Shown here: piece by piece, positions 1 to 9,646 of the stretch
How the letters are laid out: each line of letters starts with the position of its first letter
Position numbering within the stretch: position 1 is the first letter of the stretch
Source of the DNA: Oehlia diaphana
Lineage: Eukaryota > Glomeromycota > Glomeromycetes > Glomerales > Glomeraceae
Assembly: GCA_003833135.1 (NCBI GenBank)
Contig: QZLH01000357.1
Coordinates: 31,728 to 56,503, forward strand
Reading direction: 5' to 3'
DNA: 24,776 bases
Translations under genes and position numbers: made by a program
The notes under the pieces: model-generated
Told to the model about the DNA's origin: nothing
Database searches by the model: none
Seen by the model: only the letters and a program-made list of their open reading frames with translations

Positions 1-87
1 TTTTACATAGAAAACATATTATCTACAAAGCAAACATAAAATTTTAATATAAAATTTGAACTCCACGACGTGAAATATATATACTCC
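1..87 (+). other. 5' leader of the LINE, or flanking DNA
   Basis: An AT-rich stretch before the ORF1 ATG. It is probably the 5' untranslated region of the retrotransposon, which would carry its internal promoter. No TATA-like box or repeat boundary can be assigned with confidence, and the true 5' end may lie outside the window. Confidence 0.4.
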
Positions 88-2400
88 ATGGCACAAAACA
101 CACGCTCCAAAAGTTCTAACAAAAAAACTCATAAGTCAGCGTTCGATAACTATGAACACATATCTGACGAAGAACTCATTATTGAGACATATGGCCCAAC
201 CAAAGATAAAAATGGAAATCAAACCAACGCACAAAAACAACCAACTAAACGAACCAAAATAGATGAAACCTTACAAACAAATAAGTTTCAAGAAGATAAT
301 AATAACATGGAAATAGACGAACAAACTGAAAAAGAAAAACCAAAAGTCCCCGAAAATGAGGACAGATCACATGACATAAATCAAACCAATTCAAAGGAAC
401 CAATTATCAATGAAGATACGGCAATGTACGATGATCAACAAGTACAAAACCCCAATGAGGTTCATTCAGCCGGATCTACAAACACAAATATTACACAAAA
501 AAACACCATCAACACAAAGAAAAATCACAAAGATATATTTAAGGAAATTGATGAACAACAAAATAACCTTTTCATCGCCTTTTTCACGAGGGATCAATTC
601 GAACGAACAAAGACCAATATTGAAATAGTAAATGAAATCAAAAACGCCTTCCTCACCAATAAAGATGTAATAGAATTCAAACATCGGAAAAAGGCCACCT
701 TAGAATACTTTACTATCACCATAAAAAATTTAGAAACTTTCACAAAAGTTATTAACGAACCGATTCCTCTATTAAACGGTATCAAACCATTTAAGTTCTC
801 AACCACTATCATAGACCAACTAATCACAAACAAAATCAACAACATATCAGATAGCACGATAAAATTAGTCAATGTACCTATCAACTATGACGTTAACCTA
901 TTAATCAAACATATAGCAAACTTCACAGGTGGTACAATCACCAGCCACAAAGAATTAAGACCAAATGTCAAGCGCACAAATCAAAACAGACGAAAGACCA
1001 CAACTCGTCCTATAGCAAACATTTACAAAACTGTATCAATAACCTTTCAGAAAAAAACGTCAGCAGACTACCTCCTAAACCAAAATAAATGGGGAATATT
1101 AATAGAAAATTTTCTAGTGAGAATATTACCACTAGACGCTGACTCAGAAATATATAAACAACGTACCACTCCAATTTATACAGTAACAGGCATTCCTTTA
1201 AACGCTAATATATTAGACATGGAACCTTTACTTAACCACCTGGAAGGAAAATCCTTAGAATTTCTTCCGACAAAATCCACTGCGCAACATAAAATCGCAC
1301 AAATCTACGCAGACAAGAATCCTACCAACACACAAGAATTATTCGATAAATTTGACACAATGTTCAAACAATTTAAATTATTCATATATCCTTCACATAA
1401 CTTCAACTTTATGAATACTTGCGGTTATTGTGGAGATGACGATCACAACATTATCGACTGTAAAGAAACGGATTACAAAATACGACCAAGTGATCAACAA
1501 AAAATATACAACAAAAAATTTATTAAAAGAGGAAATGAATATACTTTAAGTGACCATAATAGATCATCATATAGCAAAATTAGACAGATTACAAATGCTC
1601 GTCACAATAATAGTTTAAATAACTACAAACAAAAACAGGCAACGGTTAGCGAACAACAAATCCCACAAAATAGACGTCAACCTTATACCGCGAATAGATA
1701 TAAACAAAACTACAACGCATATGACAATCAACCAATAAATTTACAGACCAAACATCATATACAAAAGACAAATCTAGATCAAGTTAATAAGTCTAACAAT
1801 AACATCACGCAATCCAGTGACACCATACCAGACGCTACAAACACAAACATCGTACATGATACGACAGAAATTGAAAGATTAAAAGTGAAAATCGCAAAAT
1901 TGGAAACAATAATTAAAGACATATCATCGGAATTACAACTTAACACCACTAGACAGAAACAACATACCGAAGAAATCAAACTATTAAAAGATCAAGAAAG
2001 ACAACATAGTATGAAATTAGAAACAATCAACCAAAACTGTTCCCAAATTCAACATACTATCAATTTGCAAGCCGTGGCTATCAATGAAATTCCAAAAATG
2101 TTAGCTATATTAGAAAATATACAAGCAAACAGTTTCCATAACCATAACGATGGATCAAACGATGCGTATGGAGAAAATAATTACGCTCACCCCCCTCACC
2201 ATCAATATGAGGACGAAGAATTCTATAATAACTCACAGAATGATTATGATTCTAATAATGGATATGAATCATCGGGTACAGTCAATGAAGAAGTTCACCC
2301 CGACCCAGATTACACACCTTCAAGGGTACGTTCAAGCTTCCCATCCTTAACGTCAACCGTCGGTAACCTATTAGGTTATACCGACAAAAAAGCATATTGA
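88..2400 (+). CDS. LINE ORF1 protein: RNA-binding, CCHC zinc knuckle and coiled coil
   Basis: This 770-residue protein is probably the nucleic-acid-binding, RNP-forming protein of the retrotransposon. The frame opens earlier (position 70, GTG), but the first ATG is at 88, so I start there. The first 150 residues are polar, rich in Lys/Asn/Gln and probably disordered. Residues of about 250-440 alternate strand and helix like one or two RRM folds; this is inference. A CX2CX4HX4C knuckle lies at C445, C448, H453 and C458. A Gln/Asn-rich linker follows, then a strong heptad-like coiled coil at about 592-668 (it starts TEIERLKVKIAKLETII), which could drive trimerisation as in other LINE ORF1 proteins. 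The C-terminal 90 residues are acidic and Asn/Tyr/His-rich. The ORF2 ATG lies 56 nt downstream in a different frame, consistent with reinitiation or separate translation. Confidence 0.9.
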   Translation: MAQNTRSKSSNKKTHKSAFDNYEHISDEELIIETYGPTKDKNGNQTNAQKQPTKRTKIDETLQTNKFQEDNNNMEIDEQTEKEKPKVPENEDRSHDINQTNSKEPIINEDTAMYDDQQVQNPNEVHSAGSTNTNITQKNTINTKKNHKDIFKEIDEQQNNLFIAFFTRDQFERTKTNIEIVNEIKNAFLTNKDVIEFKHRKKATLEYFTITIKNLETFTKVINEPIPLLNGIKPFKFSTTIIDQLITNKINNISDSTIKLVNVPINYDVNLLIKHIANFTGGTITSHKELRPNVKRTNQNRRKTTTRPIANIYKTVSITFQKKTSADYLLNQNKWGILIENFLVRILPLDADSEIYKQRTTPIYTVTGIPLNANILDMEPLLNHLEGKSLEFLPTKSTAQHKIAQIYADKNPTNTQELFDKFDTMFKQFKLFIYPSHNFNFMNTCGYCGDDDHNIIDCKETDYKIRPSDQQKIYNKKFIKRGNEYTLSDHNRSSYSKIRQITNARHNNSLNNYKQKQATVSEQQIPQNRRQPYTANRYKQNYNAYDNQPINLQTKHHIQKTNLDQVNKSNNNITQSSDTIPDATNTNIVHDTTEIERLKVKIAKLETIIKDISSELQLNTTRQKQHTEEIKLLKDQERQHSMKLETINQNCSQIQHTINLQAVAINEIPKMLAILENIQANSFHNHNDGSNDAYGENNYAHPPHHQYEDEEFYNNSQNDYDSNNGYESSGTVNEEVHPDPDYTPSRVRSSFPSLTSTVGNLLGYTDKKAY

Positions 2401-2456
2401 CTCCATTCTGAGTCCCTAACATCAAGTAATATCTCTCAAACTATCAGGGTGGATTT

Positions 2457-3650
2457 ATGATGGACAACAATAATATATTTACAAGTCATTCTGGTACGAA
2501 AGCCCAGAAAAATTCTTTTTCATCTACTTTTAATCACTTATTATCAATAAAAAACCCCCTTAAAAAACCAAAAAAATTATTAAAACACACAGAAAACTCA
2601 CAAAAAAACTTAGAAAATAATTTAATAGATTTATCTCCAAACATCCTTACATTTGCTACGCACAACATTCAAGGTTCTTTTCAAAACAAATTACCAAATA
2701 TCCTTTTACAAATGACTGAAAAATCAATCGATTGTCTATATATATGTGAAACTAAGGCTATGGATCCAAACTTTTCTGTCAACCTAAATACAGCTTGGCA
2801 AAAAATATATAGTCCTTTATCAAATTCACAACAACAAGAATTCTTTATTACAAAAAACCCATCCACAGACAACAGAGGATCAGGCTCCGCCATCATTTTA
2901 ACCAGTCAACTCCATAGACATTTACAAACAACGGAGATACTTTTTCAAGGAAGATTATTAAAAATCTCACTTAATTTCAAAAATAAGAAAACATTCAATA
3001 TATATGGCATTTATATACCATCAAACATCTCAAAAACTGAATCATCTTGTGAAGAAGCTACTTTTATTACAGTTTGTAAACTTCTCTTTGAGAACGTATT
3101 GAAAGACCGTTCTATACCCAACACCTTTATATCAATACTAGGTGACTTTAATATCAATTTAAAAAAAATTATTAACCGAAAAAACAAATCAATATCTTAT
3201 ATTGAAGCTAAGGAAAAAATCAAACACAACAAATTACAACCTTGGATGGTTTATCAAATCCTTAAATTATTCAACTTTACTAACGTCGCCTCAATTTTTG
3301 ATCAAGAAGCAGAAGTCACGTGGTTTCCTACTGACGAAAATAAATCTCCAACTACTATAGATTATATTTGGACATCAGAAAATCTTATAGATTCCATAAT
3401 TTCATTCAATATAGCAAGATCCGATTATAGTTCTGACCATGCGATCTTGGCATTCTCTATAGAACACCCAAATAATTCATATATCCAACAGAAGTACAAA
3501 CCATCACGTGATAATACGTTAACGCACAATAATAGATATAATATTAATTCAATCCAAGCCGACGATTGGATAAATTTTAAAAATATCATCAACTATAAGG
3601 TTAATTCAAACTTTGAAGATAATGGTCCCTCACAATCATCTTTGGATTGA
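2457..3650 (+). CDS. LINE ORF2, N-terminal part: APE-type endonuclease, ends at in-frame TGA
   Basis: This 397-residue frame encodes an exonuclease-endonuclease-phosphatase fold that would nick target DNA to prime reverse transcription. Visible catalytic motifs are THNIQG (N70), ICET (E98), LGDFN (D230, N232), TTIDYIW, and SDH (D327, H328), the expected order for APE-like LINE endonucleases. The first 60 residues are basic and of no known fold. The start is the tandem ATG ATG at 2457; there is no upstream ATG in this frame. The frame ends at TGA 3648-3650, but the codons after it continue in the same phase into the RT frame, so this is the front half of one ORF2 rather than a separate gene. 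The stop falls in the linker between endonuclease and RT; it may be a nonsense mutation, a readthrough site or a sequence error. As it stands, the endonuclease would be made without RT. Confidence 0.9.
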   Translation: MMDNNNIFTSHSGTKAQKNSFSSTFNHLLSIKNPLKKPKKLLKHTENSQKNLENNLIDLSPNILTFATHNIQGSFQNKLPNILLQMTEKSIDCLYICETKAMDPNFSVNLNTAWQKIYSPLSNSQQQEFFITKNPSTDNRGSGSAIILTSQLHRHLQTTEILFQGRLLKISLNFKNKKTFNIYGIYIPSNISKTESSCEEATFITVCKLLFENVLKDRSIPNTFISILGDFNINLKKIINRKNKSISYIEAKEKIKHNKLQPWMVYQILKLFNFTNVASIFDQEAEVTWFPTDENKSPTTIDYIWTSENLIDSIISFNIARSDYSSDHAILAFSIEHPNNSYIQQKYKPSRDNTLTHNNRYNINSIQADDWINFKNIINYKVNSNFEDNGPSQSSLD

Positions 3651-3659
3651 AATTATACA

Positions 3660-6600
3660 ATGAATCAATTAAATAAAGTGATCATTGAAACACTAGAAGA
3701 AATGAAGATCAAAAAATTGATTATGACACCCAAACGAAACAATCTACCATTAACAATAAGGAAAAAATATAACCAAATTTATCGGTTAAATCACGTAATT
3801 ACCACATTAAAAGAAGGCCTTAAACTGTTTAATGAGGAACATGACAATTATATCGAATTATTCACAACTCACAAACCGGTACTAATAGAAAATCTTAATA
3901 CGATATGGAACAAAAACAAAAAATTTGTTATGACAGTATCTGACATATATGATATCTCATTACCTCATCAATTATTTAATAGTCAATGTATTGATAACAC
4001 AAACGTAAAAATTATACTAAAAGAGATTAATAATTTAAAAAACAAAATCAATAACGTCATTAAAAAAGAACGTAACGAATGGGATCGACAACAAATTGAA
4101 TACTTCATCAATAGAAGAAATGATGATATCAAAACTAATCAAAAAAGAGCTCTCAATTCTATATTAGAAAGGAACCCAAGAAAAATTATATTGGATAGAC
4201 TTAAATATATGGAAAATGATACGTTGATGTATACTACCGATCCTAAATTGATCACTGAAAAAGCTAATAACCATTACAAATTCATCGGATCATCAGATAA
4301 ATCACCAATGACCTACGATGGAATAAATACACCGTTACCAGATGCTTGGCAACCTTTCTACCTTCCAATCGGAAACATCAAGGAAGAGGAAATTAATTCA
4401 TTAATAATTGACATTACTATGGAGGAACTTCAAAATACGATCAAAACATTGCCCAATAACAAAGCGCCAGGACCTTCGGGTATTAACTATGAACTTATCA
4501 AAAAATTACCGTTATCATACCTGAAAATTTTACTTGCACTCTATAACAACATCTTACATACCGGAACTGTGCCTAACTCCTGGCAACACGCCCTGTTGTA
4601 TCCGATTCCTAAACCAACATGGTGGGATAACGACATCAAACACACACGTCCGATCGTATTATTAGACACATTTCGCAAATTGATGGTAAAAATCATCAAC
4701 GCAAGACTTAATAGATATCTAAGTGTAAATAACATCCTTCAATATAATAATAGAGCTGGGACACAAGGTTCTTCCTGTATGGAAATAATTTTTTCTCTTC
4801 AAAGTGCAATCACAGCTGCTAAACAATTGAAACAACCATTATATATAATGATTCAAGATCTCTCAAAAGCTTATGATAGAGTTGAAATACCTTTACTCCA
4901 GCGGGCTCTTATGAGAATTAATATTCCGAATACCCTTATTAACTTCATCCTTAATCTCTTTACCGATAGAAAAAATTCTATCATTTTTCCCGATCACTTA
5001 GGAGATCAATATGATGTCATTAACGGCATAGATCAAGGCGAATCAATATGCCCTCTATTATGGGTGATCTATTATGACCCTATGTTTGCCAGGATCAACG
5101 CCTCAAACTTTGAGGGTATTCATTATCAAGTATCGTTACCACGTAATATTAATAGCGATCCAGATGACGTACATACGGAACATCTTTCGATGAAAGTCTT
5201 AGGCTATTTGGATGATACCACTTGGTTAACATCAAATTTACAGACGCTGGAAAAAAACTTAGCAATTGCAGACGAATTTTATCAAATTGCTAATATCAAA
5301 ATCAATAAGGACAAAACGGTTCTCCTATCAAACCAGAAACTTAATTGTAATGTTAATAATACCATACAATTGCACTTTGGTAGCGACTTAGTTGATGTTA
5401 ATGTCCAACCAATGAAGAAAGGTACGAGAATATTAGGTGTTTACCTACACGCAGATGGAACGAATGTTGTCACCATCAACAAAATTAATAAAATGGTCAA
5501 TTACGTATCCTTTTTAATAAGACGAAAAAAATTAACTCACGATCACGTGATTTATGTAATCAATAAAGTCATAATTCCACGAATAGAATATTTGAGTCAA
5601 CACATTTTCTTACCATCATCTTACTGTGCACGGATCAATTCAAAACTTCGATCCCTTTTTAAAAACTCCTTACAATTACCCCGCAATACTTATAATTCTG
5701 TGGTTCATAGTAGAATTTATCCTAATATAATTAACATTTTTGATAATCAATTAAAAGCACAAGCTTCTTTATTCTTAGCACAAAGTAATTGTCCACATAC
5801 GAGTAATATTATCAAATTTTTAATTCTTTTATCACAATTTAAATATAATCTACCGCGTGATTATTTTACTTTTTTTACACTTTTTGATAAACCTATCAAA
5901 TCTTTTACCAGACTAGAATCATTATTTACGTTTTTTCGATATTATAATATTTCAGTAGATTCTAATTTTGTTCATACGGTTAGAGGTGGTACAATTCCTA
6001 TTTCACATTACGTGATTGATCCGAAGCACTTACATAGGCACATCAACAGCCTACGTTCGAAAGGCATAATGTTCTTAGATCAAGTAATTACACCCGATTC
6101 TGCATATCTAGAAGATTACAACAATATCAAAGCCAGCTTACAAAATAAGCGTGGCCGTATACCGAGATGGTACCAATTCCTCAAGGATAATCTCACAATA
6201 CGCAACAATAATCATTTAAACATTGATCTTAACGAACCAATTATACAGAATCCACGTGTAGAAAGATTAAAATCTCCTCCTACAACAATTGACATGTTCA
6301 AACATACCGGCCCAAATAAATGGGTCATCTCTTGGTCACAATTTATTACTGATATAGTTTACGGAAAAGCTTTGATTACCACTAATTATTCACCTAGTGG
6401 TCCTATGTTATTTGCAGAACATTGGATTAAAACCCCTTTAAACTCTACTCTAGGCACCCCACGTTCACGCCCTAATATTATCCAACCCTGTCCTGGATGT
6501 AGATTACACTTCCCGTATTACACGGGTGACCAGAGAATTAATTGTGTTCTTAAAATCCCTTATTCACGTCTTATCAAAATCTACGCGTCAAACACATCAA

Positions 6601-8342
6601 ATCGCAATAATAATTTTCACCAATATTCTTCCTGGATTATAGGAGCGTCACCTAATAAAATCAAAATAATGAAATACAACCATGAACATTATAAAATATT
6701 AGCCTATAATAATCATTTAATTAGAAATAATCTTATACCGTCAGGTACCTCCCTATTGGATAACTTAGACCACCCTCAACCAACTAATCACAATTTTCGA
6801 TTGATTAAACTTTTAATTAAAGATCGCATAATCCAAACAGAATTATGGCATCTTGCGCGCAAAATCTTAACTCATCAAATTTTTGATATTTACACTGATG
6901 GTTCATTTAATCCTTCACCTACTTCACAAGAAGCACATATGGGTTACGGCTGGCATATTTCCAATATACAAGATATATCCTTATGTTACTATGGAGCTTG
7001 TACACATTTACCGTCCTCTACAAAAGCTGAAATTATGGCCTTATTAACTGCCATTATAATATTACCTTTAGGCGCAAAAATTACTATCTTTACTGATTCT
7101 CAAGCAACTATTTCAAGTTATTCAAAATCATCACAATTACAACATATATCACCTCGTCGATTCAACAAAATTAATTATACTTCGCTTTGGGCAGTTATCC
7201 ATCATATTGTAAATACTTTACATTTAGATCTCTCTTTCATTAAAGTCAAAGCGCATTCAAAAAATATATTAAACGATCGGGCTGATGAATTAGCCAAATA
7301 TGGACGCTACAAAACACCAATCACAGATATAAATATAAAAGATATTCCGTCGATTAATGTCTCCTTAATATGGAACAATGAAGTTAATTTGGACAAGGAC
7401 ATCCGAAAAACTGTTGGCAAAATTATTGATTACCGCTGGTTAGAGAACCACTTAACACACCAAAATATGTCAGATATTTACAATCTTACCCAACAACATT
7501 TAATCAATTGGCAAGTCACCACGTTGTTTTTCAAACATAACGCGCATAATGACACAACATGCTTTGATCATGATAAAGATATCAGTTGGCGTATTAAAAG
7601 TTCTACCAACACACTCCCAACACTTGACATTTTAAACCGGAATTTCCCAGAACTTATAAAAGGAAATACTACTTGTCTTTTATGTGGTAATCAAGAAGAA
7701 ACCAATGATCACCTTTGGCGTTGTCCAGTACTCCTTCCGCACATTCGCGCCACTTTTAACCTTTTAGCTGATCAAGCTCAAATCCTGCTAGAAAAAGAAG
7801 CGGACAAACTCAACCTATGTATTGTAGATACTATAAAATACTCTGATGTCTTCCGTTGGACGCAGCTTACTCCTGACACGATTTCGGACAACGCTATCCT
7901 ACTTATGCGGTCATACGTCCCAAATGACTTATACAAGAGTTTCCGAATCCACTTTAACACGCATGCAACTACCTGCAAACATCTTTTAACATTTATGGAT
8001 ATGGCGACTCGTTTAATCAAATCAAACGTTTGGAAAATTAGATCCGCCGCTTGGAAGATTGCCAAACAAACCTTAGGCCTTAATAAGACTAGCTTCTCCA
8101 AATATCACCGCCAACATCAAAGACAACGAAGGTTAAATCATTCACGTACTCCTTTTGGCTATATTTGCCCACATACGATATCCTTACGAAATTATTTTAA
8201 TAGAGCTGACTTAATTTTTATTATTTTAGCATCTTCAAATTTTTTACACAATGCGTCTAGTTTTAATCAATTAACTAATGATTTATCTAATGATTCAAAT
8301 GTATATGTATTTCCACACAGTTCTTCTATTTTAATGGTATAG
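3660..8342 (+). CDS. LINE ORF2, main part: reverse transcriptase, RNase H and zinc knuckle
   Basis: This 1560-residue frame is in phase with the endonuclease frame, separated only by TGA and three codons. The first ATG after the stop is at 3660, but that is probably not a natural start. RT motifs, in order: NNKAPGPSG (about 266-274), DLSKAYDRV with catalytic D400, GIDQGESICPLLW, YLDD (516-519, the active-site aspartate pair, Leu at the second position where Ala is common), then a TRILGVYLHADG thumb-like block. RNase H follows with D1080 (YTDGS), E1124 (KAEIM), D1146 (FTDSQ), a KAHS histidine and D1209 (ADELA), so all acidic residues are kept. A CX2CX8HX3C knuckle (C1339, C1342, H1351, C1355) sits downstream, as in many I/Jockey/Tad-type elements. 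No other disruption is seen, so the copy could be active if the stop is bypassed or is an error. Confidence 0.93.
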   Translation: MNQLNKVIIETLEEMKIKKLIMTPKRNNLPLTIRKKYNQIYRLNHVITTLKEGLKLFNEEHDNYIELFTTHKPVLIENLNTIWNKNKKFVMTVSDIYDISLPHQLFNSQCIDNTNVKIILKEINNLKNKINNVIKKERNEWDRQQIEYFINRRNDDIKTNQKRALNSILERNPRKIILDRLKYMENDTLMYTTDPKLITEKANNHYKFIGSSDKSPMTYDGINTPLPDAWQPFYLPIGNIKEEEINSLIIDITMEELQNTIKTLPNNKAPGPSGINYELIKKLPLSYLKILLALYNNILHTGTVPNSWQHALLYPIPKPTWWDNDIKHTRPIVLLDTFRKLMVKIINARLNRYLSVNNILQYNNRAGTQGSSCMEIIFSLQSAITAAKQLKQPLYIMIQDLSKAYDRVEIPLLQRALMRINIPNTLINFILNLFTDRKNSIIFPDHLGDQYDVINGIDQGESICPLLWVIYYDPMFARINASNFEGIHYQVSLPRNINSDPDDVHTEHLSMKVLGYLDDTTWLTSNLQTLEKNLAIADEFYQIANIKINKDKTVLLSNQKLNCNVNNTIQLHFGSDLVDVNVQPMKKGTRILGVYLHADGTNVVTINKINKMVNYVSFLIRRKKLTHDHVIYVINKVIIPRIEYLSQHIFLPSSYCARINSKLRSLFKNSLQLPRNTYNSVVHSRIYPNIINIFDNQLKAQASLFLAQSNCPHTSNIIKFLILLSQFKYNLPRDYFTFFTLFDKPIKSFTRLESLFTFFRYYNISVDSNFVHTVRGGTIPISHYVIDPKHLHRHINSLRSKGIMFLDQVITPDSAYLEDYNNIKASLQNKRGRIPRWYQFLKDNLTIRNNNHLNIDLNEPIIQNPRVERLKSPPTTIDMFKHTGPNKWVISWSQFITDIVYGKALITTNYSPSGPMLFAEHWIKTPLNSTLGTPRSRPNIIQPCPGCRLHFPYYTGDQRINCVLKIPYSRLIKIYASNTSNRNNNFHQYSSWIIGASPNKIKIMKYNHEHYKILAYNNHLIRNNLIPSGTSLLDNLDHPQPTNHNFRLIKLLIKDRIIQTELWHLARKILTHQIFDIYTDGSFNPSPTSQEAHMGYGWHISNIQDISLCYYGACTHLPSSTKAEIMALLTAIIILPLGAKITIFTDSQATISSYSKSSQLQHISPRRFNKINYTSLWAVIHHIVNTLHLDLSFIKVKAHSKNILNDRADELAKYGRYKTPITDINIKDIPSINVSLIWNNEVNLDKDIRKTVGKIIDYRWLENHLTHQNMSDIYNLTQQHLINWQVTTLFFKHNAHNDTTCFDHDKDISWRIKSSTNTLPTLDILNRNFPELIKGNTTCLLCGNQEETNDHLWRCPVLLPHIRATFNLLADQAQILLEKEADKLNLCIVDTIKYSDVFRWTQLTPDTISDNAILLMRSYVPNDLYKSFRIHFNTHATTCKHLLTFMDMATRLIKSNVWKIRSAAWKIAKQTLGLNKTSFSKYHRQHQRQRRLNHSRTPFGYICPHTISLRNYFNRADLIFIILASSNFLHNASSFNQLTNDLSNDSNVYVFPHSSSILMV

Positions 8343-8580
8343 CTACCTATAGTACTAGAATTAGATCCTTTTTTTTTATATAATGGTGCGATTATTTGCT
8401 AATTCGGTTGGGTCTTAGCAGATTTTTTTTCTAGTCAGGGCTTGATTTATTGGGCGAAGTTATTACATTGTGTCTTACTTTCTGGGATTAATTTCTTCAT
8501 TTATTAATTATCAATGTACTCTCCTGGCTTACCTTAAAATAAATAAATAAATAAATAAATAAATTAAATATAAAATAAAT
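8343..8580 (+). repeat. LINE 3' untranslated region and AAAT tail
   Basis: About 190 nt after the RT stop codon with no coding potential, followed by a run of AAAT units at about 8535-8564 that decays into AT-rich sequence to 8580. Tandem tails like this are left by LINE reverse transcription. This tail marks the 3' boundary of the element. Sequence of a different repeat begins straight after it. Confidence 0.8.
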
Positions 8581-8582
8581 CT

Positions 8583-8992
8583 TCATGCAACGACGACTAC
8601 GAGATATCCTCATCGATACAATGCTCAATATCTTTTAACCAGTATAACTGACTTTTATCATGAGGAGATGACTGAACTTTCGGATCGATATCATAAAACA
8701 ATTGATAATTGAAAATCCACAAGGAATTGCAGGAATTCAACGAAGAACACGCAAAATTTATTCATAAAAGATACCTAAAATCGATCAGAATTGCGCCTTT
8801 GCCTCCAGTAGCGACGGTTGACACTTCAGATTATACCAAAGAAATTGAACGCAGACCTAAGAAATGCAATAATGCGTGTAGTACTAACATTTTTCCGTTA
8901 ACAGTAACGACGATAGACATAAACGAAGGTGTCCTTCTCCTGCCTTAGCCGAAGACTCATCAGACGCAGGTCCTTCATGTTCCAATTATTAG
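8583..8992 (+). pseudogene. Degraded ORF of a second LINE-like family, 5'-truncated
   Basis: Translation gives a protein-like sequence in pieces. One frame reads FYHEEMTELSDRYHKTID and then stops at about 8709; a shift takes it into a frame that reads about 79 residues from 8709 (starting LKIHKELQEFNEEH, no ATG) to a TAG at 8946-8948. A third frame carries a short Ser/Asp-rich end (SSDAGPSCSNY) to TAG 8990-8992. The same ending (DDSLTAGPS) occurs in the relic at 14922-16162, and the DNA after both stops is alike, so I read this as the C-terminal part of the same unknown protein. The sequence is charged and helical at first, then Pro/Thr-rich. I do not recognise the family, and it is not functional here. 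Confidence 0.55.
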
Positions 8993-9436
8993 TATAATAT
9001 TTTTTTTCTAGTTCTTAATATGAGTCAAAATACCTTTTTGTATAGTTTCTCCTCTATATGTTTTTTTTACTTATTACAATATAGTTACGCTTATTTTCTA
9101 CAAAACAATTTAGAATAGAGTGAATCATTTCAACCATGGCAGTATTTACGGTTGGAGGCCTATTTGCTGAAAGAAAAATACGGATCATTTATGATTGGTG
9201 TATATTTAGGTTCGTCGTTGGTCTAGTTTATTTTTTTTGGTACGATCATACTGTTCTTTATTGGTCTTAGTAGAGAACTGGACTGGATTTTTTTATATAT
9301 ATAATTAGAAGTAAGGGTCTGGCCTGGCTTCGGCCTTGACGGATGACAGGTTCTATGTTAGACTAGTAACATTTTTTATCTTTCATGTCTTTTTGTTTAC
9401 CTTGCCAACTTCACATAAAATAAATAAAATAAAATT
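8583..9436 (+). mobile_element. 3' fragment of a LINE-like relic (copy A)
   Basis: The fragment comprises the broken ORF end, a roughly 420-nt 3' untranslated region and an AAATAAAATAAAA tail at about 9416-9436. The blocks ATGAGTCAAAATACC at 9020 and, at about 9116-9183, one holding GAATCA, CAGTATTTAC, GGCCT and AAGAAAAATACGG recur in order at 16199-16336 downstream of another broken ORF, so this is a repeat family. The tail suggests LINE-driven insertion. The 5' end is cut exactly where the full-length LINE ends, so either this copy was 5'-truncated on insertion or the LINE inserted into it. Confidence 0.65.
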
Positions 9437-9479
9437 ATGTATATTAAATTTTCTTAAAAGTAAAAAATTACATCCAAAC

Positions 9480-9638
9480 TAGTGATGCAGTTAGCCAAAA
9501 AACGGAGCCGAATTCCTGATTGCCGATCATCCGGACCCGGTTTAATCGCAGAAAATTCCCTGGAATTCCACACGATCTACGTCTGAGCCGGGTCCGGATC
9601 ACGTTGCGTCTAATTATTTTTCGGCCAACTACACCATT
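9480..9638. repeat. Candidate MITE, hAT-like, with internal GC-rich inverted repeat
   Basis: The ends are imperfect inverted repeats: TAGTGATGCAGTTAGCC at 9480-9496 against the complement of 9623-9638 (AATGGTGTAGTTGGCC). Flanking octamers ATCCAAAC (9472-9479) and ATCAAAAG (9639-9646) match at 6 of 8 positions, as a decayed 8-bp hAT target duplication would. Inside is a perfect 12-bp inverted repeat, ATCCGGACCCGG at 9529-9540 and its complement at 9588-9599. The element is clearly more GC-rich than its surroundings and has no coding capacity. The hAT assignment is tentative. Confidence 0.5.
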
Positions 9639-9646
9639 ATCAAAAG

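Larger units (their letters stand above)
1..8564 (+). mobile_element. Non-LTR (LINE) retrotransposon, nearly complete, I/Tad1-like
   Basis: The element has the two-ORF plan of an APE-type LINE: ORF1 with a CCHC knuckle and coiled coil, then endonuclease, reverse transcriptase, RNase H and a zinc knuckle. The 3' end is marked by a repeated AAAT tail at about 8535-8564, typical of elements that insert by target-primed reverse transcription. No long terminal repeats are visible. Endonuclease, RT and RNase H in one frame plus a CCHC-bearing ORF1 is the pattern of the I/Jockey superfamily and of the fungal Tad1 clade; I assign it there by domain order only. The 5' boundary cannot be fixed because the window starts 87 nt before the first ATG, and the target-site duplication cannot be checked. 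Long frames are open apart from one TGA at 3648-3650, so the copy looks young. Confidence 0.93.

Noticed and set aside
8535..8564. AAAT repeats as an independent microsatellite
   Set aside because: The position directly after the LINE 3' region and similar tails on two other relics make a retrotransposon tail the better reading.
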